Below are positions 8,444 to 16,514 of a DNA stretch of 64,000 nucleotides, in pieces. Made by a program: the position numbers and the translations under genes. This DNA is from Sphaerimonospora cavernae. GTDB lineage: Bacteria; Actinomycetota; Actinomycetes; Streptosporangiales; Streptosporangiaceae. The stretch spans positions 186,001 through 250,000 of the forward strand of contig NZ_JBHMQT010000006.1 in NCBI RefSeq assembly GCF_042435035.1, in the 5' to 3' direction. The notes under the pieces are model-generated. The model was not told the DNA's origin, ran no database searches, and worked only from the letters and a program-made list of their open reading frames with translations. Numbering within the stretch: the stretch's first letter is position 1; the number at the start of each line of letters is the position of its first letter.

Positions 8444-9358
8444 ATGACGAGTCAGCAGACCGGCGCCAGGATCAACCACCCAGCGGGGCGGCACTACGAG
8501 GTACGTGGGCACCGGCTCTGGGTGGAGACCGAGGGCAGCGGCGAACCGGTGCTGCTGCTGGCCGGCCTCGGCCCCGCTGGTTCGCACCTGATCTTCCATC
8601 CGTTCTTCTCGGACCTGGCGGAGGACTACCAGGTCATCTACGTCGACCTGTTCGGCCGCGGCCGGTCCGGTGCCCCGGACGATCTCTCGCAGATCACCTT
8701 CCGGGACGACGTGGCCGATGTGGCCGCGCTCATCGAACAGCTCGGGCTCGGCCCGGTGCACATCTACGGCTTCTCGTACGGCGGCCTGCTCGGTCAGGCG
8801 CTGGCGCTCGACCACGGGCACCTGGTTCGCTCGCTGGTGCTCGCCAACAGCCTGCACAGTCCCGAGATGTGGCAGCTCAACCATGCCAACATCAACCGGG
8901 AGCTGGCCAATCAGGCCCCCGAGGTGTGGGCGAAGATCCAGAAACTCCGCATCGGGGGCCTGGCCTCCACCAGCCCGGAGTTGCGTGAGCAGTTCGCGGC
9001 TGCCACAAAGCTTGTCCGGTTCTTCAATCCGGACAACGCCGCGCTGCTGCTGAACGAGCCCGGTGCCCGTAACATCGAGCTCTACCCGGTGTTCGTCGGC
9101 TCTGACGTGGACTTCATCATCGGCGGAGAGGTGGCCAGGATCCCGGATTTCCGGCCCAGGCTGAAGGAGATCACCGTGCCGACCCTCGTCCTGGCCGGTC
9201 GACACGACCGGGCACTGTACCCGAAGCTGCAGCGGGAGTTCGTCGTGCACGCACCGCAGTTCGAATTCCGCGTCCTGGAACGCAGTGGCTCGTTCGGCCA
9301 TGTCGAGGAGCCCGAGACCGTCTTCGGACTGCTGCGTGAGTTCTGGAAGGCCGGTTGA
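8444..9358 (+). CDS. Alpha/beta hydrolase (proline-iminopeptidase-like fold)
   Basis: 304 residues. Its landmarks are LLLAGLGPAGSH (oxyanion loop), VIYVDLFGRGRSG, the nucleophile elbow GFSYGG with S111, D255 in LAGRHDRALYP and H286 in SGSFGHVEEPE. It is a complete catalytic triad in an alpha/beta-hydrolase_1 domain with a helical cap between about 140 and 235. The ATG at 8444 follows AAGGGGAG. It is 11 bp behind the permuted ATP-grasp gene and appears to be the last gene of the cluster. Members of this family in peptide pathways often act as aminopeptidases or thioesterase-like hydrolases. A release or trimming step, or detoxification of the nitroso product, is possible. Confidence 0.87.
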   Translation: MTSQQTGARINHPAGRHYEVRGHRLWVETEGSGEPVLLLAGLGPAGSHLIFHPFFSDLAEDYQVIYVDLFGRGRSGAPDDLSQITFRDDVADVAALIEQLGLGPVHIYGFSYGGLLGQALALDHGHLVRSLVLANSLHSPEMWQLNHANINRELANQAPEVWAKIQKLRIGGLASTSPELREQFAAATKLVRFFNPDNAALLLNEPGARNIELYPVFVGSDVDFIIGGEVARIPDFRPRLKEITVPTLVLAGRHDRALYPKLQREFVVHAPQFEFRVLERSGSFGHVEEPETVFGLLREFWKAG

Positions 9359-9608
9359 CTCGGCGCCTGACGCGGGTCCCGGCCGCTGCGGCGATGAAGA
9401 ACTCCGGCGAGGTCACGGTTTCCCAGCCGCCCGGATGCCTCCGTTCTCGTCATCGATTCCACGTAGAGTGTGGTGATGAGGGCGGTCTCCAGACCGGTCG
9501 GCACAATCGGAGCATGGAGGCACATCCCTCGCCAGTGCGCAGGGACTTCGGGCTTACTCGCCTGCCCGACCCCTGTTGCCGCTCCGTGCTTGTGTTCCTC
9601 TCAGCACA

Positions 9609-10265
9609 GTGATCAGCGCTCTCTTTCTGGCCAGTTCGGTGCTGGTCATCGTCACACCTGGTCCGGATGCCGCTTTGATCGCGCGACTGGTGCTCGGCGG
9701 CATGGGGCGGGCAAGGGGCCTCACCGCCGCCGCTGGAATGATCACGGCGGGTGGGGTGCAGGCGATGATGTCGGTCCTTGGGGTGTCGCTGTTGCTGACG
9801 GCCGACAGCACGCTGTTCCGCGCGGTGCAGTGGGTGGGGGCGGCATTGCTCTTCTATTGGGGCCTGCGGGCACTGCTCGCTGCGCTCCGCCGACCCCGAC
9901 CCGGGCCGGCGGACGGCAACGAGGGGGTGCCGGCCGTACCGAAGCCGCCGACCGGCCGGCGCACCTTCCTTCAGGGCCTGCTCTGCACCGGGACCAACCC
10001 CAAGGTGGGACTGTTCCTGCTTGCATTCCTACCGCAGTTCGTCCCGGCCGGGGAGCCGCCGGGCCGCTCGATGGCTCTGCTGGCCGCCGTCTACCTCGCG
10101 CTCGGCGCGCTCTGGCTGACCATTCTGACCGAACTCCTTGTACGGCTGCGGCAGTTGACGGACCGTCGCAGACCGAGTGGCGGACAGCAGCTGCTGCGCT
10201 GGGTGGATGCCGGGCTGGGCCTGGTGTTCGTCGGTTTCGCGGTCCGGTTGGTGGTCGGCGGCTGA
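9609..10265 (+). CDS. LysE/RhtB family amino-acid exporter
   Basis: About 218 residues with six hydrophobic segments. VISALFLASSVLVIVTPGPDAALIAR is the family's first helix with its TPGPD signature, and TGTNPKVGLFLLAFLPQF is the conserved central motif. I favour the GTG at 9609, which begins right at the family's N-terminus; an in-frame TTG at 9576 would add 11 residues. No clear ribosome site precedes either. The family exports amino acids and homoserine lactones. It lies 250 bp beyond the nitrosourea cluster on the same strand, so a role in exporting a modified amino acid is conceivable but not shown. Confidence 0.85.
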   Translation: MISALFLASSVLVIVTPGPDAALIARLVLGGMGRARGLTAAAGMITAGGVQAMMSVLGVSLLLTADSTLFRAVQWVGAALLFYWGLRALLAALRRPRPGPADGNEGVPAVPKPPTGRRTFLQGLLCTGTNPKVGLFLLAFLPQFVPAGEPPGRSMALLAAVYLALGALWLTILTELLVRLRQLTDRRRPSGGQQLLRWVDAGLGLVFVGFAVRLVVGG

Positions 10266-10343
10266 GCGGGGCCGCCGGGGAATCGGGATGCCCGGTGACG
10301 AGATCGGGCGATAACCTGCGCGGAACGCGAGGAGGGGAACGCC

Positions 10344-11954
10344 GTGGGACACGTCGAGGTCGGGCATCTCACGCATGTGCTGCCCGATGGCAGGCCGCTG
10401 CTGGACGACGTCTCGTTCCGGATCGGGGAGGGTGTCAAGGCCGCCCTCGTCGGCCCCAACGGAGCGGGCAAGACGACGCTGATCCGCCTGATCTCCGGAG
10501 ATCTCCAGCCGGTCGAGGGCTCGGTGGCGCACTCCGGCGGCCTCGGCGTGATGCGCCAGTTCATCGGCGGAATCCGCGACGGCAGCACGGTTCACGACCT
10601 GCTGCTCGGGGTCTCGCCCACCCGGGTGCGGGAGGCCGCGGCCCGGCTCCACGACGCCGAGCTCGCGATGATGGAGCGCGACGACGTGAAGACCCAGATG
10701 CGGTACGCCCAGGCGATCACCGACTACACCGACGCCGGCGGCTACGACGCCGAGGTGCTCTGGGACGCCTGTACGGTCGCCGCCCTCGGCATGCCGTACG
10801 ACAAGGTGAAATATCGGGATGTGGGGACGCTCTCGGGGGGTGAGCAGAAGCGGCTCGTGCTGGAGGCGCTGCTGCGCGGGCCGGACCAGACCCTGCTGCT
10901 CGACGAGCCCGACAACTACCTCGACGTGCCGGGCAAGCTCTGGCTGGAGCAGGCGCTGCGGGAGACCCCGAAGACGGTCCTGCTCGTCTCCCACGACCGG
11001 CAGCTGCTGGCCAACGCGGCGGACCGGATCGTCACCGTCGAGTCCGGGAACATCTGGGTCCACGGCGGCGGATTCGCTACGTACGCCGAGGCCCGGAGGG
11101 AACGCAACGAGCGGCTCGACGAGCTGCGCCGCCGCTGGGACGAGGAGCACGCCAAGCTCAAGCGCCTGGTGAACATGCTCAAACAGAAGGCGCGCTACAA
11201 CGACGGCATGGCCCCGGCCTATCACGCGGCACAGACGCGTCTGCGCAGGTTCGAGGAGGCGGGGCCGCCCGAGCTCGCGCCAAAGGACCAGCTCATCAGC
11301 ATGCGCCTGCACGGCGGCCGCACCGGCAAACGCGCCATCATCTGCGAGAACCTCGAACTCAGCGGCCTGATGAAGCCGTTCGATCTGGAGGTCTGGTATG
11401 GCGAGCGCGTCGCCGTACTCGGCTCCAACGGGTCGGGCAAGTCCCACTTCCTGCGGCTGCTCTCGGGCGAGGAGATCCGGCACGCCGGGGTGGCCCGGCT
11501 CGGCGCAAGGGTCGTTCCCGGGCATTTCGCTCAGACACATGCCCGTCCCGAGCTGCTCGGGCGTACGCCGTGCGAGATCGTGATGGCCGAGCACGCCCGG
11601 CTCAGGAACGAGGCGATGAAGGCCCTGGCCCGTTACGAACTGGCCGGACGGGTCGCCGACCAGCGGTTCGAGACGCTGTCGGGAGGCCAGCAGGCCAGGC
11701 TGCAGATCCTGCTGCTCGAGCTGTCCGGCGCCACGCTGCTGCTGCTCGACGAGCCGACCGACAACCTCGACCTGGCCAGCGCGGAGGCGCTTCAGGAAGG
11801 CCTGGACTCCTTCGACGGCACGGTGTTGGCGGTGACCCACGACCGATGGTTCGCCGCCGACTTCGACCGTTACCTGGTCTTCGGCGCCGACGGGCGGGTC
11901 TACGAATCGCCCGAGCCGGTCTGGGACGAACGTAGGGTCGCCCGCCCGAGATAG
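10344..11954 (+). CDS. ABC-F family ATPase
   Basis: 536 residues with two ABC cassettes and no membrane helices. Cassette 1 has GPNGAGKTT (37-45), LSGGEQKR and the Walker B LLLDEPDNYLD. Cassette 2 has GSNGSGKS (about 357-365), LSGGQQAR and LLLDEPTDNLD. A charged linker (about 240-310, REERNERLDELRRRWDEEH-like) separates them. This architecture is the ABC-F group of ribosome-associated translation factors, which includes antibiotic-resistance members. GTG start with AGGAGGGG about 9 nt upstream. I see nothing that decides between a housekeeping factor and a resistance protein. Confidence 0.9.
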   Translation: MGHVEVGHLTHVLPDGRPLLDDVSFRIGEGVKAALVGPNGAGKTTLIRLISGDLQPVEGSVAHSGGLGVMRQFIGGIRDGSTVHDLLLGVSPTRVREAAARLHDAELAMMERDDVKTQMRYAQAITDYTDAGGYDAEVLWDACTVAALGMPYDKVKYRDVGTLSGGEQKRLVLEALLRGPDQTLLLDEPDNYLDVPGKLWLEQALRETPKTVLLVSHDRQLLANAADRIVTVESGNIWVHGGGFATYAEARRERNERLDELRRRWDEEHAKLKRLVNMLKQKARYNDGMAPAYHAAQTRLRRFEEAGPPELAPKDQLISMRLHGGRTGKRAIICENLELSGLMKPFDLEVWYGERVAVLGSNGSGKSHFLRLLSGEEIRHAGVARLGARVVPGHFAQTHARPELLGRTPCEIVMAEHARLRNEAMKALARYELAGRVADQRFETLSGGQQARLQILLLELSGATLLLLDEPTDNLDLASAEALQEGLDSFDGTVLAVTHDRWFAADFDRYLVFGADGRVYESPEPVWDERRVARPR

Positions 11955-12069
11955 CGATGCCGGGCCGGGAACGCCCGTCGGAAACAGCCAGGTGAAAGCC
12001 CGTAAAGATACCGTACGGCCTGCGCGTGTCCGAGGCCTCGCCGCCCGTTTCAGGGGTTATGACGTCTAA

Positions 12070-12867
12070 GTGACTCGACGTAGCCGAATGACGATCGCCC
12101 TCGCCCTCGCCCTCGCCGGCCTGGCGCCGGCGGCGTGTGGCGAAGACAAGCAGGCGGATATCCGGCCGCTCGTCCTCAAGGAGCAGGTCTCCTCCATCGC
12201 GAAGTCCGGCACCGGCTATGTGGTGAGCTGGGCCGGCGTGCTCAGCAACGCCAACCGCTGGCACTTCGGGGAGCACGCGATCGCGACCGTCACCGCTGTG
12301 GACGCGGCGGGCAAGCAGGTGGTCCATCTGAAGCAGCCGCTGGACGCGGTGCCGCCGGGGAGGTCCGTGGCGTTCAGCGGCCAGACGACGGCCACCGGGC
12401 AGCCGGTCCGGGTGAAGATCGAATGCGGCCACGCGACCTGGCATCTCGTTCCGCGCATCCCATCGGCCTTCCTGACGTTCCCGATCTCCGATGTCGTCAC
12501 CGAACGGCTGCACGAGGGCAGCTACCTGATCACGGGCTACGTGCTCGATCCCTTCCTCAAGGCGGCGAGCGGCGTCGCGGTGACGGCCCTGTTGAGAGAC
12601 GCCGCGGGCAAGTTGGCCGGGGGCGGCACCGCCTACCTCGAGAAGGTCCAGTCGAACCTCAAACGCCGCTTCGTGATCACGATCGACGGTGTGACCGGCG
12701 GCACGGTCGCCAAGACCGACGTGCGCGCCAGGACGTGGGGGACGACCGCCAAGCCGTACATCGACCTCGCCCTCGCCGGGGCGGTTCCGATCCACACCGT
12801 CGCGCCGAGCACCAAGCCGTTCGACAAGGACCGCGGCTATCAGGTGCTCGCCGATCGGCGGCAGTGA
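12070..12867 (+). CDS. Secreted or lipid-anchored protein of unknown function
   Basis: About 260-265 residues. The N-terminus has a few basic residues, then the hydrophobic stretch MTIALALALAGLAPAAC, where the Cys could be a lipobox cysteine, although Pro at -3 is unusual. The mature part looks all-beta with no motif I recognise. Two starts are possible: the GTG at 12070 and the ATG at 12088, which begins exactly at the hydrophobic core; neither has a good ribosome site. It follows the ABC-F gene by about 115 bp. Confidence 0.6.
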   Translation: MTRRSRMTIALALALAGLAPAACGEDKQADIRPLVLKEQVSSIAKSGTGYVVSWAGVLSNANRWHFGEHAIATVTAVDAAGKQVVHLKQPLDAVPPGRSVAFSGQTTATGQPVRVKIECGHATWHLVPRIPSAFLTFPISDVVTERLHEGSYLITGYVLDPFLKAASGVAVTALLRDAAGKLAGGGTAYLEKVQSNLKRRFVITIDGVTGGTVAKTDVRARTWGTTAKPYIDLALAGAVPIHTVAPSTKPFDKDRGYQVLADRRQ

Positions 12868-12962
12868 GCGGCGCACGGCGAGCAGCGGATCACGGGCGGG
12901 GACCGGCACCACCACCGGCACCACCACCGGGCCCGGCAGCCGGGGCAGGTTACCGTGAGGGC

Positions 12963-14063
12963 ATGAGAACCCCGAGGATCGTGCTCTTCGGAGCCACCGG
13001 GTTCACCGGCCGGCTCACGGCGGCGGCGCTGATCGCGCGTGGAGCCCGGCCGCTGCTCGTGGGGCGCGACCCCGCCAGGCTGGACGCCTTCGCCGCGTCT
13101 CTGCCGGTCCGGCCGCCGACGGCGGTCGCCGACGTGAGCCGCCCGGAGTCGGTTCGCAGAACCGTCGGCCCGGGTGACGTGCTGATCTCGGCGGTCGGAC
13201 CGTTCATGCGCTGGGGGGAGGCGGCGGTCGCGGCGGCGACCGAGGCGGGCGCCGTCTACCTGGACACCGCGGGCGAGCCCCCGTTCATCAAACGGATCTA
13301 CCAGCGGTACGGCCCGGCCGCCGGCGCGGGCGGCGCCGCGCTGATCACCGCCTTCGGATATGACTACGTGCCCGGCAACCTGGCCGCGGCCCTGGCCCTG
13401 CGCAAGGCGGGATCCGAGGCGGTGCGGGTGGACGTCGGCTACTTCGTGCGCGGCGACCTGGCCGCCCGCCTCAGCCCCGGCACGCGCGCCTCCGCGCTCG
13501 GCGTCCTTCTCGATCCGATGTACGGCTTCCGCGAGGGCCGCATCGTCCGAGAACACGGCCGCACCCGTGCCTTCGTCGTCGGGGGACGCCGGCGGTACGG
13601 CATGGCCGTGGGGACCTCGGAGCACTTCGCGCTGCCGCCGGCCCATCCCGGCCTGCGTGAAGTCAACGTCTACCTCGGCTGGCTGGGCAGGTTGACCCGG
13701 GCCGCGGGGACGCTGGCCCGGGCGACTCCGGTGCTCGCCGCCATGCCGGGCGCCAGGCGGGTGACGGACGCGTTGGTCGATCGGGTCATCCGCTCGGGGC
13801 GGCCACCCGGCCACGCCGCGCCAGCGGTCTCCTCCCAGATCGTCGCGGAGGCGTACGACGCGAGGGGGCGCCTGCTCGCCGCCGTGGAGCTCAACGGAGG
13901 AGACCCGTACGACTTCACCGCGCGGGTCCTGGCCTGGGGCGCGACCACCGCACTCGCCGAGGGCGTACGAGGCACGGGCGCACTCGGCCCCGTGGACGCC
14001 TTCGGTCTTGAGGCGCTCACCCGGGGGTGTGCGGAGGCCGGGCTCGCCGCACAGACTCGCTGA
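12963..14063 (+). CDS. Saccharopine-dehydrogenase-like NAD(P)-binding oxidoreductase
   Basis: 366 residues. A Rossmann fingerprint GATGFTG (10-16) follows the first beta strand, then LLVGRDPARLDAFAASL. The middle contains LISAVGPFMRWGEAAV and AVYLDTAGEPPFI, typical of the saccharopine dehydrogenase / trans-acting enoyl reductase family. The start is the ATG at 12963 with GTGAGGG upstream; the frame is open far upstream but that part overlaps the preceding gene. The family reduces varied substrates and its members cannot be assigned by sequence alone. The 183 bp after it are unusually AT-rich for this window. Confidence 0.82.
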   Translation: MRTPRIVLFGATGFTGRLTAAALIARGARPLLVGRDPARLDAFAASLPVRPPTAVADVSRPESVRRTVGPGDVLISAVGPFMRWGEAAVAAATEAGAVYLDTAGEPPFIKRIYQRYGPAAGAGGAALITAFGYDYVPGNLAAALALRKAGSEAVRVDVGYFVRGDLAARLSPGTRASALGVLLDPMYGFREGRIVREHGRTRAFVVGGRRRYGMAVGTSEHFALPPAHPGLREVNVYLGWLGRLTRAAGTLARATPVLAAMPGARRVTDALVDRVIRSGRPPGHAAPAVSSQIVAEAYDARGRLLAAVELNGGDPYDFTARVLAWGATTALAEGVRGTGALGPVDAFGLEALTRGCAEAGLAAQTR

Positions 14064-14246
14064 GGCGCTATGAGCTGATTTGCCCGATCAATACTGATTT
14101 TTACTGCTAGTTACATAAGTAAATTCCGAAACTGATAAATAATTAGACAATTTTGATGGGGAGATCGGGGGTGTTTTCGCCGCATTCTGGGCGCGCTTCG
14201 GGGAAAGGGTAGAGCGGGTAGTTACCGAGCATTTACTCTGAGTTAT
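14064..14246. other. AT-rich intergenic promoter region with a TTACTC-type dyad
   Basis: This gap is visibly AT-rich between 14090 and 14160 (runs such as ATAAATAATTAGACAATTTT) in otherwise GC-rich DNA. It is the likely promoter region of the sigma-factor gene. TTACTCTGAGTTA (14233-14245) ends 1 nt before the ATG at 14247, with no Shine-Dalgarno sequence, so a leaderless or near-leaderless transcript is possible. I see no gene here. Confidence 0.45.
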
Positions 14247-16373
14247 ATGAATGATGGCGTCCTGGTCGAGGCGTTGCGTGCACGTGATCCGGGTGCTCTC
14301 GCCGCGCTCTATGAGATGTATGCGGAGAGCATCTACCGATACTGCCGAATGATGCTGGACGGTCCCGACAACGCCCAGGTCGCGTTAAGAGACACTTTGA
14401 TCGCCGCTGAGGCCCTCGTCGGTTCGCTGGCGGACCACGAGTCGTTCCGGCCGTGGTTGTACGCCCTGGCACGCGGGGAGTGCCTGCGCCGCAGGACCCC
14501 GGGTACATCACCGGATGACCGGACCCATAACGGTGATCAGGCCGGCGATCAGGCGAGTGATCAGGCGAGTGGTCAGGGTGCTGCGCCGAGCACGACGCCG
14601 TTCGGCGTCACGCCGTTCCATGTCGCGCAGTTTCACGCCTCGCAGTTCCAAACGGGACAGTTCGGTACAGGAAAGCCCGGCACCGGACAGTTCGACACTG
14701 GACAGTTCGGGGCAGTGCCGTACGGTACTGCCGACGTCACCGGCCCGGTGGGTTCCGCCGACGCGGTGGCGGCCGATCTGCGGGTGGTGGCCCAGGGTGC
14801 CGTGTCCGCGCTGGCGTCGGAGTACCGCGAGGTTCTCGAGTTGACCACGCGGCACGACCTGTCGACGGCCGAGGTGGCGACCATGTTCGGCACCGGCCAG
14901 CGTTACGTGGAAGGATTGCGTGAGTCGGCGGTCGACCGACTGCGCGACGCGATCACCGCCGAGATCCTCGCGAGGAAGAGCGCGCCCGGCTGCGATCGGG
15001 CCGGCAAGATGCTCGAGGGGTTCTCCGGTCGGCTCACCACTCAGACGCGCCAGCGGTTGATCAAGCATCTGGCGCGGTGCGAAAGCTGTTCCGGGCACCG
15101 GATTCGCCAGGTCTCTCCGGCCAAGGTCTTCGCTCAACTACCCGAGACCGCCCTGCCCGACACGCTGCGTGTCCGGGTGCTGAGCTGCTTCGTCGATCCC
15201 GAGCTCGTTCCCTATCGGCGGTTCGTCGCGAAACGGGTGGGTGCGCTCGATCCGTCGGGTTTTCCCAGGGCGGGCACCCGGCGGGAGGGCCGGTTGGCGC
15301 AGGCGGTGGCCGGGGGGGTGGCCACGGTAGCGGCCGCGGCGGCGATCGCCCTGGTCTTCGCACAGTTCTCCGGTGACATCACAGATTCGGCCACCGGGGG
15401 CGTCGCGCGGCGATGGCCCGTCGCCGGCCAGACGCCGGGTACGGCGGGGCCTGACAGCACCTCGGAGGGCGCCGACGCCCGCGCCCAGCGCCCGCCTCAG
15501 CCCGAGCCCGAGTCCCAGCCCGAGCCCGAGTCCCAGCCCGAGCCCGAGTCTCAGCCCGGCCGCTACGACCTGGCCGAGCCGGTGATCCCAGTGATCCCGG
15601 CCGGTCCGGTTCCGCTGCCGGCTCCCGCGCCCCGCCCGGCTCCACCTCCATCCGAACCCCCACACTCATCCCCCCCACACTCCCCGCGACCGGCGCCGAA
15701 CCCGTCCGCGGAGCCGTCCGGCCCGGAGCCGATGCCGCCGGGCGAGGAGCCGGGGGACATGCCCCCGAGTGACACCGGTCCCACTCCATCGCCCAAGCCG
15801 CCCTCTCGGTTCCCGTCCGAAGGCCCCCCACCACACCGGCCCGGTCACAGGCCACCGCCGCACCGTCCAGGACCCTGGCCGGGCGGTCACCATCCCGGAC
15901 CCTGGCCGGATCACGGTCACTGGCCGGGCCGCGATCACCAGCACCACCGTCGGCCGCATAAGGACTGGGACGAGACGCCCCGGCCGACGGTGCGGCCTTC
16001 ACCCCCTCCGACATCCCCTCCGAAATCCACCCCGACATCCCCGCCGAGTGGCGCCCTGCCGCGGACCCCTTCGGCCCGGCCGTACCCGCCCGGTTCGCGC
16101 CGCTGGTTCCGCTACGGCGGGGGCAGAGCGGATCGGGCCGGGACGGTGAAATCCGGAGCAGTGAGCGGAGCGCGGGACGAGCGGCGGGTGCCGCGGGCGG
16201 AGCGTCCCGCGCCTTCCGCGTCATCCGGGCCCTCCACGCCGAGCGGCAGGCCGACACCGGAACCCGAACCAGGGCCGACCCCGCCGCCTTCACCACAGTC
16301 CGCCCCGCAGATCGCCCCGCAGATCGCCCCACAGGCCGAGGTGCGGCCGACGCCGCGGCCGTCATCTTCCTGA
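14247..16373 (+). CDS. ECF-type sigma factor fused to ZAS-like anti-sigma motif, TM anchor and Pro-rich extracytoplasmic tail
   Basis: 708 residues. Residues 8-82 resemble sigma-70 region 2 (ARDPGALAALYEMYAESIYRY). A spacer of about 90 residues rich in TGQF repeats follows, then region 4 at 178-240 (REVLELTTRHDLSTAEVATM, a helix-turn-helix). At 249-281 lie C249 and an H274-x3-C278-x2-C281 motif, the zinc signature of ZAS anti-sigma factors. A hydrophobic helix at about 351-373 is followed by some 330 residues dominated by Pro, Ser, His and Arg, including three PEPESQ repeats. Sigma factor and membrane-anchored regulator thus seem joined in one chain, as in the ECF groups with long C-terminal extensions. 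No separate anti-sigma gene is adjacent. Release probably needs proteolysis or a conformational change; this is inference. Confidence 0.82.
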   Translation: MNDGVLVEALRARDPGALAALYEMYAESIYRYCRMMLDGPDNAQVALRDTLIAAEALVGSLADHESFRPWLYALARGECLRRRTPGTSPDDRTHNGDQAGDQASDQASGQGAAPSTTPFGVTPFHVAQFHASQFQTGQFGTGKPGTGQFDTGQFGAVPYGTADVTGPVGSADAVAADLRVVAQGAVSALASEYREVLELTTRHDLSTAEVATMFGTGQRYVEGLRESAVDRLRDAITAEILARKSAPGCDRAGKMLEGFSGRLTTQTRQRLIKHLARCESCSGHRIRQVSPAKVFAQLPETALPDTLRVRVLSCFVDPELVPYRRFVAKRVGALDPSGFPRAGTRREGRLAQAVAGGVATVAAAAAIALVFAQFSGDITDSATGGVARRWPVAGQTPGTAGPDSTSEGADARAQRPPQPEPESQPEPESQPEPESQPGRYDLAEPVIPVIPAGPVPLPAPAPRPAPPPSEPPHSSPPHSPRPAPNPSAEPSGPEPMPPGEEPGDMPPSDTGPTPSPKPPSRFPSEGPPPHRPGHRPPPHRPGPWPGGHHPGPWPDHGHWPGRDHQHHRRPHKDWDETPRPTVRPSPPPTSPPKSTPTSPPSGALPRTPSARPYPPGSRRWFRYGGGRADRAGTVKSGAVSGARDERRVPRAERPAPSASSGPSTPSGRPTPEPEPGPTPPPSPQSAPQIAPQIAPQAEVRPTPRPSSS
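15501..15554 (+). repeat. Three tandem 18-bp units inside the sigma-factor gene
   Basis: Three consecutive 18-nt units, CCCGAGCCCGAGTCCCAG with one substitution in the last, encode PEPESQ three times in the Pro-rich extracytoplasmic tail. Because the units are whole codons the frame is kept; copy number could vary between strains. Confidence 0.9.
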
Positions 16374-16435
16374 TGGCCCGGCTGTCCCGGTCGATTTCGC
16401 CGCTGTACTTATCGGGACGATCTCCTACATATGGC

Positions 16436-16474
16436 GATTACTCTATGTGTCCAAGATGTGTACGCAGAGTAATC
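16436..16474. promoter_or_regulatory. 9-bp inverted repeat upstream of NlpC/P60 gene
   Basis: GATTACTCT (16436-16444) and AGAGTAATC (16466-16474) are perfect inverted copies 21 nt apart, ending 40 bp before the ATG at 16515. They could be two half-operators or a 5'-UTR hairpin. The TTACTC core recurs before the sigma-factor gene and in the 51.3-kb intergenic region. Confidence 0.35.
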
Positions 16475-16514
16475 ACAGGGAACTTGGGGGAGTGGACGCA
16501 CGGAAGGGGTAGTA

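Noticed and set aside
9355..9612. An 85-codon frame between the last cluster hydrolase and the LysE gene, whose end (RRDFGLTRL) loosely recalls an MFS N-terminus
   Set aside because: Too short, no family match, no good ribosome site; the similarity covers only a few residues.
10029..11840. A 603-codon open frame on the minus strand opposite the ABC-F gene
   Set aside because: Shadow frame produced by high GC; the plus strand has a full ABC-F protein with all motifs and a ribosome site.
10344..11954. ABC-F ATPase as self-resistance gene of the nitrosourea cluster
   Set aside because: ABC-F proteins protect ribosomes, whereas a nitrosourea would alkylate DNA; it is about 1 kb beyond the cluster with no coupling to it.
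16374..16514. A ydaO riboswitch before the first NlpC/P60 gene
   Set aside because: The gap is only 141 bp and none of the ydaO conserved words are present; only a 9-bp inverted repeat is seen.
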